A stretch of DNA of 64,000 nucleotides from Macrococcus brunensis. GTDB taxonomy: Bacteria; Bacillota; Bacilli; Staphylococcales; Staphylococcaceae. The stretch is taken from assembly GCF_004359615.1 (NCBI RefSeq), contig NZ_SCWA01000010.1, forward strand, positions 1-64,000. The letters run 5' to 3'. This document shows positions 15,733-23,874 of the stretch, in pieces (position 1 is the first letter of the stretch; each line of letters starts with the position of its first letter). The translations under genes were made by a program, and so were the position numbers. Under the pieces are notes generated by a model that was not told where the DNA came from, made no database searches, and worked only from the letters and a program-made list of their open reading frames with translations.

Positions 15733-16868
15733 TGTCTATAGCCATTTTTAATGGTCATCTGGACATGACAGTCGTCATCCAGAATGACGAGGTCTGCATC
15801 ACTTCCAGGGGCGATACTGCCTTTTTGGTCTGCTATGCCTAGTGCCTTAGCCTGGTTAAAACTCGTAACAGGCCAGAGTTCTGCTAAAGGACGTCCTGTG
15901 TACTCTTTCAAAAGCCGAAGTCCATCATTCATCTTGAGTATACTGCCAGCTAGTGTGCCATCACTAAGACGCGCTGTCTGATTTTTGACGATAACATCCT
16001 GTCCGCCAAGATCATAGGTGCCCTCAGACATTCCTTTTGCCCGCATAGCATCCGTGATGAGGTAAAAACGCTCACGTCCTTTCATACGATAGGCAATCGC
16101 CACAGAAGCGGGATGAGAATGCACGCCGTCGACAATCACTTCAGCAGATAACTGGTCGTTCAGCCAGGCGGCACCGAATGCACCTGGGGCACGGTGCTGA
16201 AAAGGAGTCGCAGCATTATAAAGATGGGTGATATGCTTCGCACCGAGGTCTGCTGCCTGGTTCAGCTGATCAAAATCAGCTGTTGTATGCCCGATAGAAA
16301 AAATGATATCATCTTTGAAATGCTGCAGGACTTCCTCTGCGCCAATGACTTCTGGTGCAAAAGTCATCACTTTGATCAGACCATTTGCTTTGTCCTGCAG
16401 GTCATTGATGGCTTGGATAGTCGGTTTTTGAACATAAGCTGGATTCTGGGCGCCTACTTTATCAGGAGAGATAAACGGACCTTCTAGATGGATGCCCAGC
16501 ATCTCGGCATCTTCAGGCAGCTGTTTAGAGTGGTACGATTGAAGTGTTTCAAGCGCTGTCATAATAGCATCACGTGACTGTGTCATTGTCGTTGCCAGGT
16601 AACTGGTTGTACCTTCAGAGAGCAGAGACTTGGATAAGTGATGAAGACCAAGTGCATTGGCATCCATGAAATCTTCGCCGTACCCCCCGTGTATATGAAT
16701 ATCAATGAAGCCTGGGAGGACATGTTTGTATTCTAGATCGATTGTCTCAAGAGGACCTGAATAGGGGCCTTCCTGAACAGATTTAATATGACTTTCTTCT
16801 ATTATAATATGGCCCTCTACCGTACCGTTTTCTGTATGAATCGTGCCATTCATCAGCACATAACTCAT
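15729..16868 (-). CDS. nagA: N-acetylglucosamine-6-phosphate deacetylase
   Basis: Removes acetate from GlcNAc-6-phosphate to give glucosamine-6-phosphate. At 379 residues it is full length for the amidohydrolase family. Metal and substrate motifs are present: HIHGGYGEDFMDA, HLEGPFISPDKVGA, GHTTADFDQ, 'HLYNAATPFQHRAPG', the DGVHSHP loop and the catalytic Asp in TDAMRAKG. AAGGAAGTGATC precedes the ATG. It is divergent from the GlcNAc PTS gene. nagB is not in the window. Confidence 0.95.
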   Translation of the reverse strand: MSYVLMNGTIHTENGTVEGHIIIEESHIKSVQEGPYSGPLETIDLEYKHVLPGFIDIHIHGGYGEDFMDANALGLHHLSKSLLSEGTTSYLATTMTQSRDAIMTALETLQSYHSKQLPEDAEMLGIHLEGPFISPDKVGAQNPAYVQKPTIQAINDLQDKANGLIKVMTFAPEVIGAEEVLQHFKDDIIFSIGHTTADFDQLNQAADLGAKHITHLYNAATPFQHRAPGAFGAAWLNDQLSAEVIVDGVHSHPASVAIAYRMKGRERFYLITDAMRAKGMSEGTYDLGGQDVIVKNQTARLSDGTLAGSILKMNDGLRLLKEYTGRPLAELWPVTSFNQAKALGIADQKGSIAPGSDADLVILDDDCHVQMTIKNGYRH

Positions 16869-16896
16869 GGGATCACTTCCTTATTAGAATGGTTAC

Positions 16897-16905
16897 ATTA
16901 TAGCA
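16897..16905 (-). promoter_or_regulatory. nagA promoter (extended -10)
   Basis: Minus-strand TGCTATAAT, a perfect extended -10, about 30 bases before the nagA start. Confidence 0.55.
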
Positions 16906-16916
16906 TAAATAGACGC

Positions 16917-16945
16917 TTGCTTTAGTCTATGAAAACGGTTAAAGT
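16917..16945 (+). promoter_or_regulatory. Possible promoter of the GlcNAc PTS gene
   Basis: TTGCTT (16917-16922), 17 bases, TAAAGT (16940-16945). The match is modest; the cre site lies inside it. Confidence 0.35.
16930..16943 (+). promoter_or_regulatory. cre site (CcpA operator) in the nagA/nagE intergenic region
   Basis: TGAAAACGGTTAAA matches TGWAANCGNTNWCA except A for C at the thirteenth position. Confidence 0.65.
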
Positions 16946-16988
16946 AATTAAGTGAAAAGTTTAACAAACTATAAAGGAGAATCAAAAT

Positions 16989-18437
16989 ATGTTAGGTTTC
17001 TTACAAAAACTGGGACGTTCATTAATGCTCCCAGTTGCAATACTACCGGCAGCGGCAATTATTATTGGTATTGCCAATACAATGATTGCTATTCAGGAAA
17101 AGCCGAATGCAGTGTCTTCATTTATTCTGAATGCAGGTGTGAGTATATTAGGTCTAATGGGCGTCCTGTTTGCTGTAGGAACAGCTCTTGGCATGGCGAA
17201 AAAGAATGACGGAGCGGTGGCGCTTGCTGCTGTTGTTGGATTTTTCATGGTATCAACTATTCTCAAACCTGTAAATGTAGCACTTTATCTAGGAATTGAT
17301 GTCGCTAAAGTGAATCCGGGTTTCGAAAAACTTGATAATTCAAATGTCTTTGTTGGTATTTTAGTCGGATTGATTGCAGCATATATGTACAATCGATTTT
17401 CTGAAACAGAACTTCCTATGGCGCTATCGTTTTTCAGTGGTAAGCGTCTTGTACCGATTATGACTGCGTTCGCTAGTATGCTACTCGCATTTATACTGCT
17501 GTTTATCTGGCCTATTGTCTTCAGTGGTCTTGTTAATTTTGGTGAGATGATTTTAGGACTTGGCCCAGTGGGTGCGGGGCTTTACGGATTTTTTAACCGA
17601 CTGCTGATACCTGTAGGTCTTCACCATGCCTTGAACTCTGTATTCTGGTTTGATGTCGCAAATGTCAATGACATCATCAACTTCCAGAAAGGGCACGGAA
17701 CTGAAGGTATTACCGGTCGCTATATGGCTGGTTTCTTCCCGGTTATGATGTTCGGTATGCCGGCTGCTGCACTCGCGATGTATCATACAGCGAAGACAGA
17801 TCAGAAAAAACGTGTTGCGGGCCTACTACTCGCAGGTTCAGTCTCTGCGTTCTTTGTTGGTATTACAGAGCCCATTGAATTTGCATTTATGTTTGTCGCA
17901 CCTGTTCTATTTGTCATTCATGCAGTACTGACTGGTCTTTCGATGTTCATCGCGGCTTCATTCCAGTGGACAGCAGGATTTTCTTTCAGTGCTGGCTTGA
18001 TTGACTTCATACTTTCATTACTGAATCCAATGGCGCATCAGCCAATGATGCTGATGATACAGGGCGTCGTATTCTTTGTTCTTTATTATGTCATTTTCAG
18101 AGCAGCTATTCAGTTCTTTGATTTAAAGACGTTAGGGCGTGAAGATAATGTTACTGAAAGTATGAGTGAAGAAGTTGCTGCTGGAGAAGGTAAATATTCA
18201 GCAATGGCACATCATATCATCGATGGATTAGGGGGAGAGGACAATATCGTCACTCTGACGAACTGTGCCACTCGTCTTCGATTGGAAGTAAAGGATAATT
18301 CAGTGATCGATGATGATAAAATTAAACAGGCAGGTGCAGTAGGGGTCGCTAAAAGTGGGCGCACACAAGCTCAAGTGATTATCGGCACACATGTTCAGCA
18401 AGTAGCTGATGAAGTAGAACGACAATTAGAATATTAA
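16989..18437 (+). CDS. nagE: PTS transporter subunit EIICB, N-acetylglucosamine type
   Basis: 482 residues. The EIIC membrane domain (about 1-370) starts MLGFLQKLGRSLMLPVAILP and contains the substrate motif 'GITEPIEFAFMF'. The EIIB domain (about 395-482) carries the phosphorylated Cys426 in TNCATRLRL. No EIIA domain is fused, as in staphylococcal NagE, so a separate glucose-type EIIA must donate the phosphate. It imports GlcNAc as GlcNAc-6-phosphate, the substrate of the divergent nagA. Specificity is inferred from sequence type and neighbour. AAAGGAG precedes the ATG. Confidence 0.88.
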   Translation: MLGFLQKLGRSLMLPVAILPAAAIIIGIANTMIAIQEKPNAVSSFILNAGVSILGLMGVLFAVGTALGMAKKNDGAVALAAVVGFFMVSTILKPVNVALYLGIDVAKVNPGFEKLDNSNVFVGILVGLIAAYMYNRFSETELPMALSFFSGKRLVPIMTAFASMLLAFILLFIWPIVFSGLVNFGEMILGLGPVGAGLYGFFNRLLIPVGLHHALNSVFWFDVANVNDIINFQKGHGTEGITGRYMAGFFPVMMFGMPAAALAMYHTAKTDQKKRVAGLLLAGSVSAFFVGITEPIEFAFMFVAPVLFVIHAVLTGLSMFIAASFQWTAGFSFSAGLIDFILSLLNPMAHQPMMLMIQGVVFFVLYYVIFRAAIQFFDLKTLGREDNVTESMSEEVAAGEGKYSAMAHHIIDGLGGEDNIVTLTNCATRLRLEVKDNSVIDDDKIKQAGAVGVAKSGRTQAQVIIGTHVQQVADEVERQLEY

Positions 18438-18441
18438 GACG

Positions 18442-18474
18442 AATCTATCCAGGCGAGTACTGGATAGATTTTTT
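18442..18474 (+). terminator. Terminator of the GlcNAc PTS gene
   Basis: AATCTATCCAG and CTGGATAGATT form an 11-bp stem followed by T residues. Confidence 0.9.
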
Positions 18475-18814
18475 GTTATGAGCGGTATCTGGCGTTTATC
18501 GCTGGTAATGTGGTGGAATCGCTTGAATACACAGAGTTACCGTTGATATTTGCTGTTTATCGCTGGTAATGTGGTGGAATCGCTTGATTACACAGAGTTA
18601 CCGTTGATATTTGCTTTTTATCGCTGGTAGTATGGTGGAATTGCTTGAATACACAGAGTTACCGTTGATATTTGCTGTTTATCGCTGGTAGTATGGTGGA
18701 ATTGCTTGAATACACAGAGTTACCGTTGATATTTGCTGTTTAACACTGGTAACTTGAAGGAATTGATTATTTGCATGAAATTACGAGCGATATTTGGTGT
18801 TTATCGCTCATAAC
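18475..18814. repeat. 61-bp tandem repeat array with flanking inverted repeat
   Basis: Four near-identical 61-base units start at 18494, 18555, 18616 and 18677. A degenerate fifth starts at 18738, also exactly 61 bases, and a partial sixth at 18799. Each unit runs GTTTATCGCTGGTA ... ACACAGAGTTACCGTTGATA TTTGCT. The array is bracketed by GTTATGAGCG (18475-18484) and its exact complement CGCTCATAAC (18805-18814). TACCGTTGATA with the next unit's TATCGCTGGTA can form an imperfect hairpin across each junction. No ORF, promoter or RNA gene is recognised. It fills the gap of about 490 bases between the PTS gene and rpsP. Confidence 0.9.
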
Positions 18815-18849
18815 GCCAGACACCATTCAAGCCTCAAAAAAAATTCAAA

Positions 18850-18895
18850 CTGTAAAGAAAAAATACTTTACAGTAATTTTGTTATCTGTTATAGT
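18850..18895 (+). promoter_or_regulatory. rpsP promoter with inverted repeat over the -35
   Basis: TTTACA (18867-18872), 17 bases, TATAGT (18890-18895) with TG one base upstream (extended -10). CTGTAAAG (18850-18857) and CTTTACAG (18866-18873) form a perfect 8-bp inverted repeat over the -35, which may be an operator. Confidence 0.65.
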
Positions 18896-18933
18896 AAGTA
18901 CTTGAGAAAAGAACTAAAGGAGAGAATTAAATT

Positions 18934-19209
18934 ATGGCAGTTAAAATTCGTTTAACACGTATGGGTTCTAAAAGAAACCCTTTCTACCGTATCGTTGTAG
19001 CTGACGCTCGTGCGCCACGTGACGGTCGTATCATCGAAGCAATCGGAACTTACAATCCAGTTGCTAAACCAGCAGCAGAAATCAAAGTTGACGAAGAGTT
19101 AGCTTTAAAATGGTTAGCTGATGGTGCGAAACCAACTGATACAGTACGTAATATCTTGTCTACACAAGGTATCATGGAGAAATTCCATAACCAAAAAATC
19201 GCGAAGTAA
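18934..19209 (+). CDS. rpsP: 30S ribosomal protein S16
   Basis: 91 residues beginning [20 protein letters not shown], the canonical S16 start. AAAGGAGAG precedes the ATG. It heads rpsP-khpA-rimM-trmD and is transcribed from its own promoter. In staphylococci ffh normally lies just upstream; here the upstream neighbours are the repeat array and the GlcNAc PTS gene. Confidence 0.98.
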   Translation: MAVKIRLTRMGSKRNPFYRIVVADARAPRDGRIIEAIGTYNPVAKPAAEIKVDEELALKWLADGAKPTDTVRNILSTQGIMEKFHNQKIAK

Positions 19210-19214
19210 TAGCG

Positions 19215-19442
19215 ATGGAACAATTATTACAAACGATTATTGAGCCACTCGTTGATTTTCCGGAAGATATTCATATATCTAAAGAAGAACATCATTCAAG
19301 TGTCACTTATCATATAAGCGTCAACAAAGAAGATACTGGCAAAGTCATCGGTAAGCAAGGTCGTCTGATTAAGGCGATTCGTACGCTGACGATGGCGGGC
19401 CAGCACGAGTCAGGTAAAAAAGTGTTTGTAGAAATTGATTAA
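19215..19442 (+). CDS. khpA: KH-domain RNA-binding protein KhpA (YlqC)
   Basis: 75 residues forming a single KH domain with the RNA-binding GxxG loop in 'GKVIGKQGRLIKAIRTL'. It starts five bases after rpsP stops. Homologues (YlqC/KhpA) form an RNA-binding pair with KhpB/Jag and affect cell division and wall synthesis in streptococci. The position between rpsP and rimM is the Bacillus arrangement. Confidence 0.9.
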   Translation: MEQLLQTIIEPLVDFPEDIHISKEEHHSSVTYHISVNKEDTGKVIGKQGRLIKAIRTLTMAGQHESGKKVFVEID

Positions 19443-19470
19443 GGGGTGCCTGTTGGTGCCCTTTTTTTAT
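19442..19470 (+). terminator. Weak hairpin with T tract between khpA and rimM
   Basis: GGG-TGCC and GGTGCCC can pair with two G-T pairs and one bulge, followed by seven T at 19462-19468. It may reduce readthrough into rimM, but it is weak. Confidence 0.3.
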
Positions 19471-19484
19471 TAGGAGGCGATCTA

Positions 19485-19985
19485 ATGTCAGTCAATGTAG
19501 GTAAGATTGTGAATATGCATGGTATTAAAGGTGAGGTGCGTGTGCTGTCTGCTTCAGACTTTACACAGGAGCGTTTCAAACCGGGCAATGAAATCATCAT
19601 TAAGCAGAATAATGAGGAAACAACTGTTAAGATTAAAAGTTACCGTACGCATAAGAACTTCCATTTACTGCAGTTTGAAGGGCTGGAGAACATTAATTTT
19701 GTCGAGAAGTTTAAAGGTGCCGATATATTTCAGGACATCGATGAGATAGAGATTCCACTCGCAGAAAATGAGTTCTACTACCATGATATTATCGGCTGTA
19801 CAGTCTTTAATGCAGATGAACCGATCGGCCGAGTGATTGATATCTTTGAAACAGGTGCGAATGATGTCTGGGTCGTGAAAGGTAACAAGGAATATCTGAT
19901 TCCCTATATCGAGGATGTCGTGAAAAAAGTAGATGTCGCGAATAAAACAATTATAATAGAAGCAATGGATGGACTGTTATCGTGA
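19485..19985 (+). CDS. rimM: Ribosome maturation factor RimM
   Basis: 166 residues, the family length, with the RimM N-terminal barrel ([16 protein letters not shown]) and the C-terminal PRC barrel ('[12 protein letters not shown]' onward). It binds S19 during 30S head assembly. ATG 19485 follows TAGGAGG; longer in-frame starts would run through the T tract. The TGA overlaps the GTG start of trmD (GTGA). Confidence 0.96.
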   Translation: MSVNVGKIVNMHGIKGEVRVLSASDFTQERFKPGNEIIIKQNNEETTVKIKSYRTHKNFHLLQFEGLENINFVEKFKGADIFQDIDEIEIPLAENEFYYHDIIGCTVFNADEPIGRVIDIFETGANDVWVVKGNKEYLIPYIEDVVKKVDVANKTIIIEAMDGLLS

Positions 19986-20707
19986 GAATTGACTATCTGA
20001 CACTCTTCCCTGAGATGTTTGAGACCCTCAATCATTCCATTATGAAGCGTTCTCAGGATAAGGGGATTGTCTCTCTTAATCCGGTGAATTTCCGTGAGTT
20101 TTCGAATAATAAGCATAATCAGGTGGATGACTACCCGTACGGTGGCGGGCAGGGTATGGTGCTGAAACCGGAACCTGTCTTCAGTGCGATCGAGTCGCTT
20201 GAAGTGTCCGATCAAACGCGTATTATATTAATGTGTCCGCAAGGTGCACGTTTTGATCAGGCGAAAGCAGAAGAACTGGCTCATGCAGAGCATCTGATAT
20301 TTATCTGCGGTCACTACGAGGGATATGATGAACGGATTCGGACGGAGCTGGTGACCGACGAGATTTCGCTCGGGGATTTTGTCCTGACTGGTGGTGAGCT
20401 TGCTGCGATGACGATGACAGATGCGATTGTACGTCTGATTCCTGATGTGCTTGGAAACGAAGTCTCTCACGAAGATGATTCATTTTCTTCCGGTCTACTG
20501 GAGCATCCGCAGTACACTCGCCCTGCAGACTTTAAGGGAATGCAGGTACCTGATGTGCTGCTCAGTGGTAACCACAAGCTGATAGAAGAATGGCGGCATC
20601 AGGAAAGTCTGAAACGGACATTTGAAAGACGACCGGATCTTTTAGAAAGTTATCCACTGACACAAGCGGATATTCAGTATTTACAGACGCTCGGCTACCA
20701 GGAATAA
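19982..20707 (+). CDS. trmD: tRNA (guanine37-N1)-methyltransferase
   Basis: Makes m1G37 in tRNAs with a G at position 36 next to G37, including tRNA-Leu(CAG) encoded at 4552-4634. 241 residues beginning [13 protein letters not shown], with the SPOUT trefoil-knot motifs '[11 protein letters not shown]' and LTGGELAAM. The start is GTG, overlapping the rimM stop by four bases. Confidence 0.97.
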   Translation: MRIDYLTLFPEMFETLNHSIMKRSQDKGIVSLNPVNFREFSNNKHNQVDDYPYGGGQGMVLKPEPVFSAIESLEVSDQTRIILMCPQGARFDQAKAEELAHAEHLIFICGHYEGYDERIRTELVTDEISLGDFVLTGGELAAMTMTDAIVRLIPDVLGNEVSHEDDSFSSGLLEHPQYTRPADFKGMQVPDVLLSGNHKLIEEWRHQESLKRTFERRPDLLESYPLTQADIQYLQTLGYQE

Positions 20708-20737
20708 AATTAATTTATAAACTGTCAAGATTTTTTC

Positions 20738-20766
20738 TTGTCAGAAGCGTTCAATTGTGATAATAT
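20738..20766 (+). promoter_or_regulatory. rplS promoter
   Basis: TTGTCA (20738-20743), 17 bases, TAATAT (20761-20766). Confidence 0.65.
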
Positions 20767-20772
20767 TCTATG

Positions 20773-20846
20773 AGTGTGAAAACACATAATCACTATGGTC
20801 CGCTGAAATTATTATTTTAAGAACATAGGAAGAAGGAGAAGGAAAA
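20773..20846 (+). promoter_or_regulatory. rplS mRNA leader, possible L19 autoregulatory element
   Basis: The predicted transcript begins with GTGT-GAAA-ACAC (20774-20785), a hairpin with a GNRA-type loop, and runs about 74 bases to the start codon. Firmicutes L19 genes are known to carry autoregulatory leaders. I cannot confirm the consensus by eye. Confidence 0.35.
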
Positions 20847-21194
20847 ATGAACAACAAATTAATCGATGCAATTACTAAAGAACAACTCCGTACTGACATC
20901 CCGGCATTCCGCCCTGGTGATACTTTAAAAGTACACGTACGTATCGTTGAGGGAACTCGCGAACGTATCCAGGTCTTTGAAGGTGTTGTAATCAAACGTC
21001 GTGGTGGCGGTATCTCTGAGACTTTCACGGTTCGTAAGATTTCTTACGGTGTGGGTGTAGAACGTACTTTCCCAGTACACACTCCAAAAATCGAGAAAAT
21101 CGAAGTATTACGTCGTGGTAAAGTACGTCGTGCGAAACTTTACTACTTACGTAGCTTACGTGGTAAAGCTGCTCGTATTAGAGAAATTCGCTAA
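20847..21194 (+). CDS. rplS: 50S ribosomal protein L19
   Basis: 115 residues with the L19 core [20 protein letters not shown] and the C-terminal '[18 protein letters not shown]'. AGAAGGAGAAGG precedes the ATG. It has its own promoter and a strong terminator. rbgA usually follows directly in relatives; here it is about 11 kb further on. Confidence 0.98.
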   Translation: MNNKLIDAITKEQLRTDIPAFRPGDTLKVHVRIVEGTRERIQVFEGVVIKRRGGGISETFTVRKISYGVGVERTFPVHTPKIEKIEVLRRGKVRRAKLYYLRSLRGKAARIREIR

Positions 21195-21204
21195 TAAAAG
21201 CGTG

Positions 21205-21235
21205 AAGCATCCTGAGTATTCAGGGTGCTTTTTTT
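21205..21235 (+). terminator. rplS terminator
   Basis: AAGCATCCTGA and TCAGGGTGCTT (one G-T pair) form a stem followed by a T tract. Confidence 0.9.
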
Positions 21236-21278
21236 ATTGTCTACTGTAAATTCTTATTTTTAGATATATTGTAAATTA

Positions 21279-21307
21279 TTGACTTTGATAAAAATGCTTA
21301 TTAGAAT
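21279..21307 (+). promoter_or_regulatory. Promoter of the small membrane protein gene
   Basis: TTGACT (21279-21284), 17 bases, TAGAAT (21302-21307). Confidence 0.65.
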
Positions 21308-21331
21308 GAATTAGAAAAGAAGTGCATAGTG

Positions 21332-21523
21332 ATGGGATTTTATTATCTGATAATATTACTAATAGGCGTTACTAGTTTAGTTTTAGGTCTGAGAAGCCAG
21401 TCTTTAAACCAAAAAGTAATTTTAGTTGTTGCTGGTGTACTAACTATTACAGGATCTTTGTTGTTATTTCTGCCAGGCAGTTCTGAGATTTTAGCAATTT
21501 TATTTGATATTAAGAGTGCCTGA
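21332..21523 (+). CDS. Small two-segment membrane protein, function unknown
   Basis: 63 residues from ATG 21332 (a GTG immediately before is also in frame). Two hydrophobic segments (about 3-20 and 30-49) are separated by a short polar loop 'RSQSLNQK'. I do not recognise a family. A good promoter, a modest ribosome-binding site (AGAAGTG) and a strong terminator after the stop support it as a real monocistronic gene. Confidence 0.65.
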   Translation: MGFYYLIILLIGVTSLVLGLRSQSLNQKVILVVAGVLTITGSLLLFLPGSSEILAILFDIKSA

Positions 21524-21533
21524 GTTCTTCAAG

Positions 21534-21583
21534 TGCTATTAACTTCTCATGTTTGACATGAGTCTGTTAATAGGGCTTTTTTT
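21534..21583 (+). terminator. Terminator of the small membrane protein gene
   Basis: GCTATTAAC pairs with GTTAATAGGGC as an outer stem around an inner TCATG/CATGA hairpin, followed by seven T. Confidence 0.85.
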
Positions 21584-21613
21584 GTTATCCAACATTTCTA
21601 CGAGTTTTGTTCA

Positions 21614-21642
21614 TTGACTCAACCAGTCGTACGCTATATGAT
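21614..21642 (+). promoter_or_regulatory. Promoter of the ABC exporter pair
   Basis: TTGACT (21614-21619), 17 bases, TATGAT (21637-21642). Confidence 0.65.
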
Positions 21643-21681
21643 TTACCAAGTAATGAAAAAGAAATGTAAAGGAGTGAAAAA

Positions 21682-23874
21682 ATGTTATATATTTTCAGAT
21701 ATTTAAAAGCCTTCATCATTCCACTTCTACTGGCGATTGTTTTTCTATTTGTACAGGCATTTAGTGATCTGAGTCTGCCGAACTATATGTCAGATATTGT
21801 TGATAACGGTATACAGCAGAATGGTGTGACGGATGAGGCACCAGAAGCCATCAGTCAGAATGGAATGAAGCTGATGCAGACCTTTATGACCGATAATCAG
21901 AAAGATAAGGTCAAAGCTTCTTATCAATTAGTCGACGCTGAACAGTACAAAGATACATATAAAAAAGCAGAAGGACAGTTTTATGTAAGACAGGATGTAT
22001 CGAGTAGTGAGCTGAAAGATTTAAATAGTACGTTCCATAAATCAAGTCTTGGACTGTTCAATGCGCTCAGTGATGCTTCTAAGTCACAGAACAAAACAGC
22101 TCAACCGACTGAGAAAAAACTGGATGTGACTCAGCTCTACAAGATTCAGCCAGTTCTCGATCAGCTGCCTGAAACGAAAAAAGAAGCATATCGCAACCAG
22201 AAAGCAGATAATGATATCATGACGAAACAGCTCGGCGTTAGTCTGACTCAATCATTTTATAATGAACTGGGACTTGATATCACAAAAATTCAGACATCCT
22301 ATATCATTAAGATGGGTCTTTTCATGTTAGGCATTGCGCTGATCGGTGGTATCGCGACGATTATGGTGAGCTTACTGTCATCTCGTATAGCAGCCGGCTT
22401 AACACGTAACTTGCGTCGTGATGTCTTTAAGAAAATTGAAAGTTTTTCATTTAAGGAGATAGACAATTTCTCAACCGCGTCATTAATTACCCGCTCTACA
22501 AATGACATGACGCAGATTCAGCAGTTCTTTATGATAGGAATCCGTATGATCTGTTATGCACCGATTATGGGGGCAGGCGGGGTCATTATGGCAATCAATA
22601 AATCAAACTCTATGAGCTGGATTATCGTGATTGCTGTGGTCATTTTGCTGATTTTTATCGGCATTATTATGGTGCTCGCCATTCCAAAGTTTAAAATCAT
22701 TCAGAAACTGGTGGATAAGGTCAACCTCGTGTCACGTGAATTTTTAAGTGGCTTAATGGTTGTCCGTGCGTTTGGTACAGCGGAGTACGAGAAAAAACGT
22801 TTTAACGTCGCTAACAGAGATCTGACAGATACTAATTTATTTATCGGGCGGGTGATGTCACTCATGTCGCCTGTTATGACACTGATTATGAATGGTGTGT
22901 CGCTTGTGATTGTCTGGGTAGGGGCGCACCGTATTGCTGATGCTTCCATGCAGGTGGGTGATATGATGGCGTTCATCCAGTATACGACACAGATCATCAT
23001 GGCTTTCCTGATGCTATCGTTCACGTTTATCCTGATTCCGCGTGCTGCTGTATCAGCTGGTCGGATCAAGGAAATACTGGAAACAGATTTATCAATAGAA
23101 GACCACCAGAATACGAAAGAATTTACAAATCAGAGTGGTCTTGTTGAATTCAAAAACGTCAGCTTTAAACATGACGGCGCGAAGGAATATGCGCTTAAAA
23201 ATATCGATCTAGTGGCAAGACCAGGAGAGATGACTGCGATCATCGGTTCAACAGGCGCAGGGAAATCGACTCTGATTAACCTGCTGCTCAGATTCTATGA
23301 CACAACGAACGGGGAAGTGCTGTTAGACGGCGTCAATATTAGAGATGTTAAACTAGAGAGCCTGCGGGACCGCGTTGCACTTGTGCCGCAAAAAGCAGCA
23401 CTCCTAAAAGGGACTATCCGTTCTAATCTGCGGGTCGGTAAGGAAGACGCAACTGATGAAGAGATGCTTCTTGCCCTTGATATTGCTCAGGCGACTGAAT
23501 TTATCTCACAGATGGACGGACTTGATACAGAAATCTCGCAGAACGGCAGTAACTTATCCGGTGGTCAGAAACAGCGTCTGGCTATTGCCCGTGCAGTATT
23601 GCGCGATGCTGAAGTTCTGGTATTTGATGACAGTTTCAGTGCACTGGATGCGAGAACAGAGAAACAGCTGAGACAGGCTCTTTTCAATCAGCAGAGAGGG
23701 AAGACGATTATCGTCATCGGCCAGCGTGTAACTTCTATCATGGGTGCTGAACAGATCATCGTTCTAGATAAAGGCGAAGTGGTCGGCAGAGGTACACATG
23801 AAGAATTACTTCGAACAAACAAGGAATATTTCGAGATTGCATCATCACAATTATCTGAGGAGGAGTTAGCATGA
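21682..23874 (+). CDS. ABC exporter half-transporter with degenerate ATP site (subunit 1)
   Basis: 730 residues, about 130 longer than a usual half-transporter. The extra sequence is a soluble region (about 40-205) inserted between the first and second membrane segments, probably extracellular. The ATPase domain (about 480-720) has Walker A STGAGKST and the canonical signature NLSGGQKQRLAIARA. However, Walker B ends VLVFDDSFSALD (Asp in place of catalytic Glu), and the switch His is Gln in VIGQRVTSI. This is the non-catalytic-site half of a heterodimeric exporter like TM287/288. AAAGGAGTG precedes the ATG. It overlaps subunit 2 by ATGA. Drug or lipid export is likely; the substrate is unknown. 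Confidence 0.9.
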   Translation: MLYIFRYLKAFIIPLLLAIVFLFVQAFSDLSLPNYMSDIVDNGIQQNGVTDEAPEAISQNGMKLMQTFMTDNQKDKVKASYQLVDAEQYKDTYKKAEGQFYVRQDVSSSELKDLNSTFHKSSLGLFNALSDASKSQNKTAQPTEKKLDVTQLYKIQPVLDQLPETKKEAYRNQKADNDIMTKQLGVSLTQSFYNELGLDITKIQTSYIIKMGLFMLGIALIGGIATIMVSLLSSRIAAGLTRNLRRDVFKKIESFSFKEIDNFSTASLITRSTNDMTQIQQFFMIGIRMICYAPIMGAGGVIMAINKSNSMSWIIVIAVVILLIFIGIIMVLAIPKFKIIQKLVDKVNLVSREFLSGLMVVRAFGTAEYEKKRFNVANRDLTDTNLFIGRVMSLMSPVMTLIMNGVSLVIVWVGAHRIADASMQVGDMMAFIQYTTQIIMAFLMLSFTFILIPRAAVSAGRIKEILETDLSIEDHQNTKEFTNQSGLVEFKNVSFKHDGAKEYALKNIDLVARPGEMTAIIGSTGAGKSTLINLLLRFYDTTNGEVLLDGVNIRDVKLESLRDRVALVPQKAALLKGTIRSNLRVGKEDATDEEMLLALDIAQATEFISQMDGLDTEISQNGSNLSGGQKQRLAIARAVLRDAEVLVFDDSFSALDARTEKQLRQALFNQQRGKTIIVIGQRVTSIMGAEQIIVLDKGEVVGRGTHEELLRTNKEYFEIASSQLSEEELA

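Noticed and set aside
18494-18798. CRISPR-like array
   Set aside because: The 61-base units are contiguous with no unique spacers, and no cas genes are nearby. It is a plain tandem repeat.
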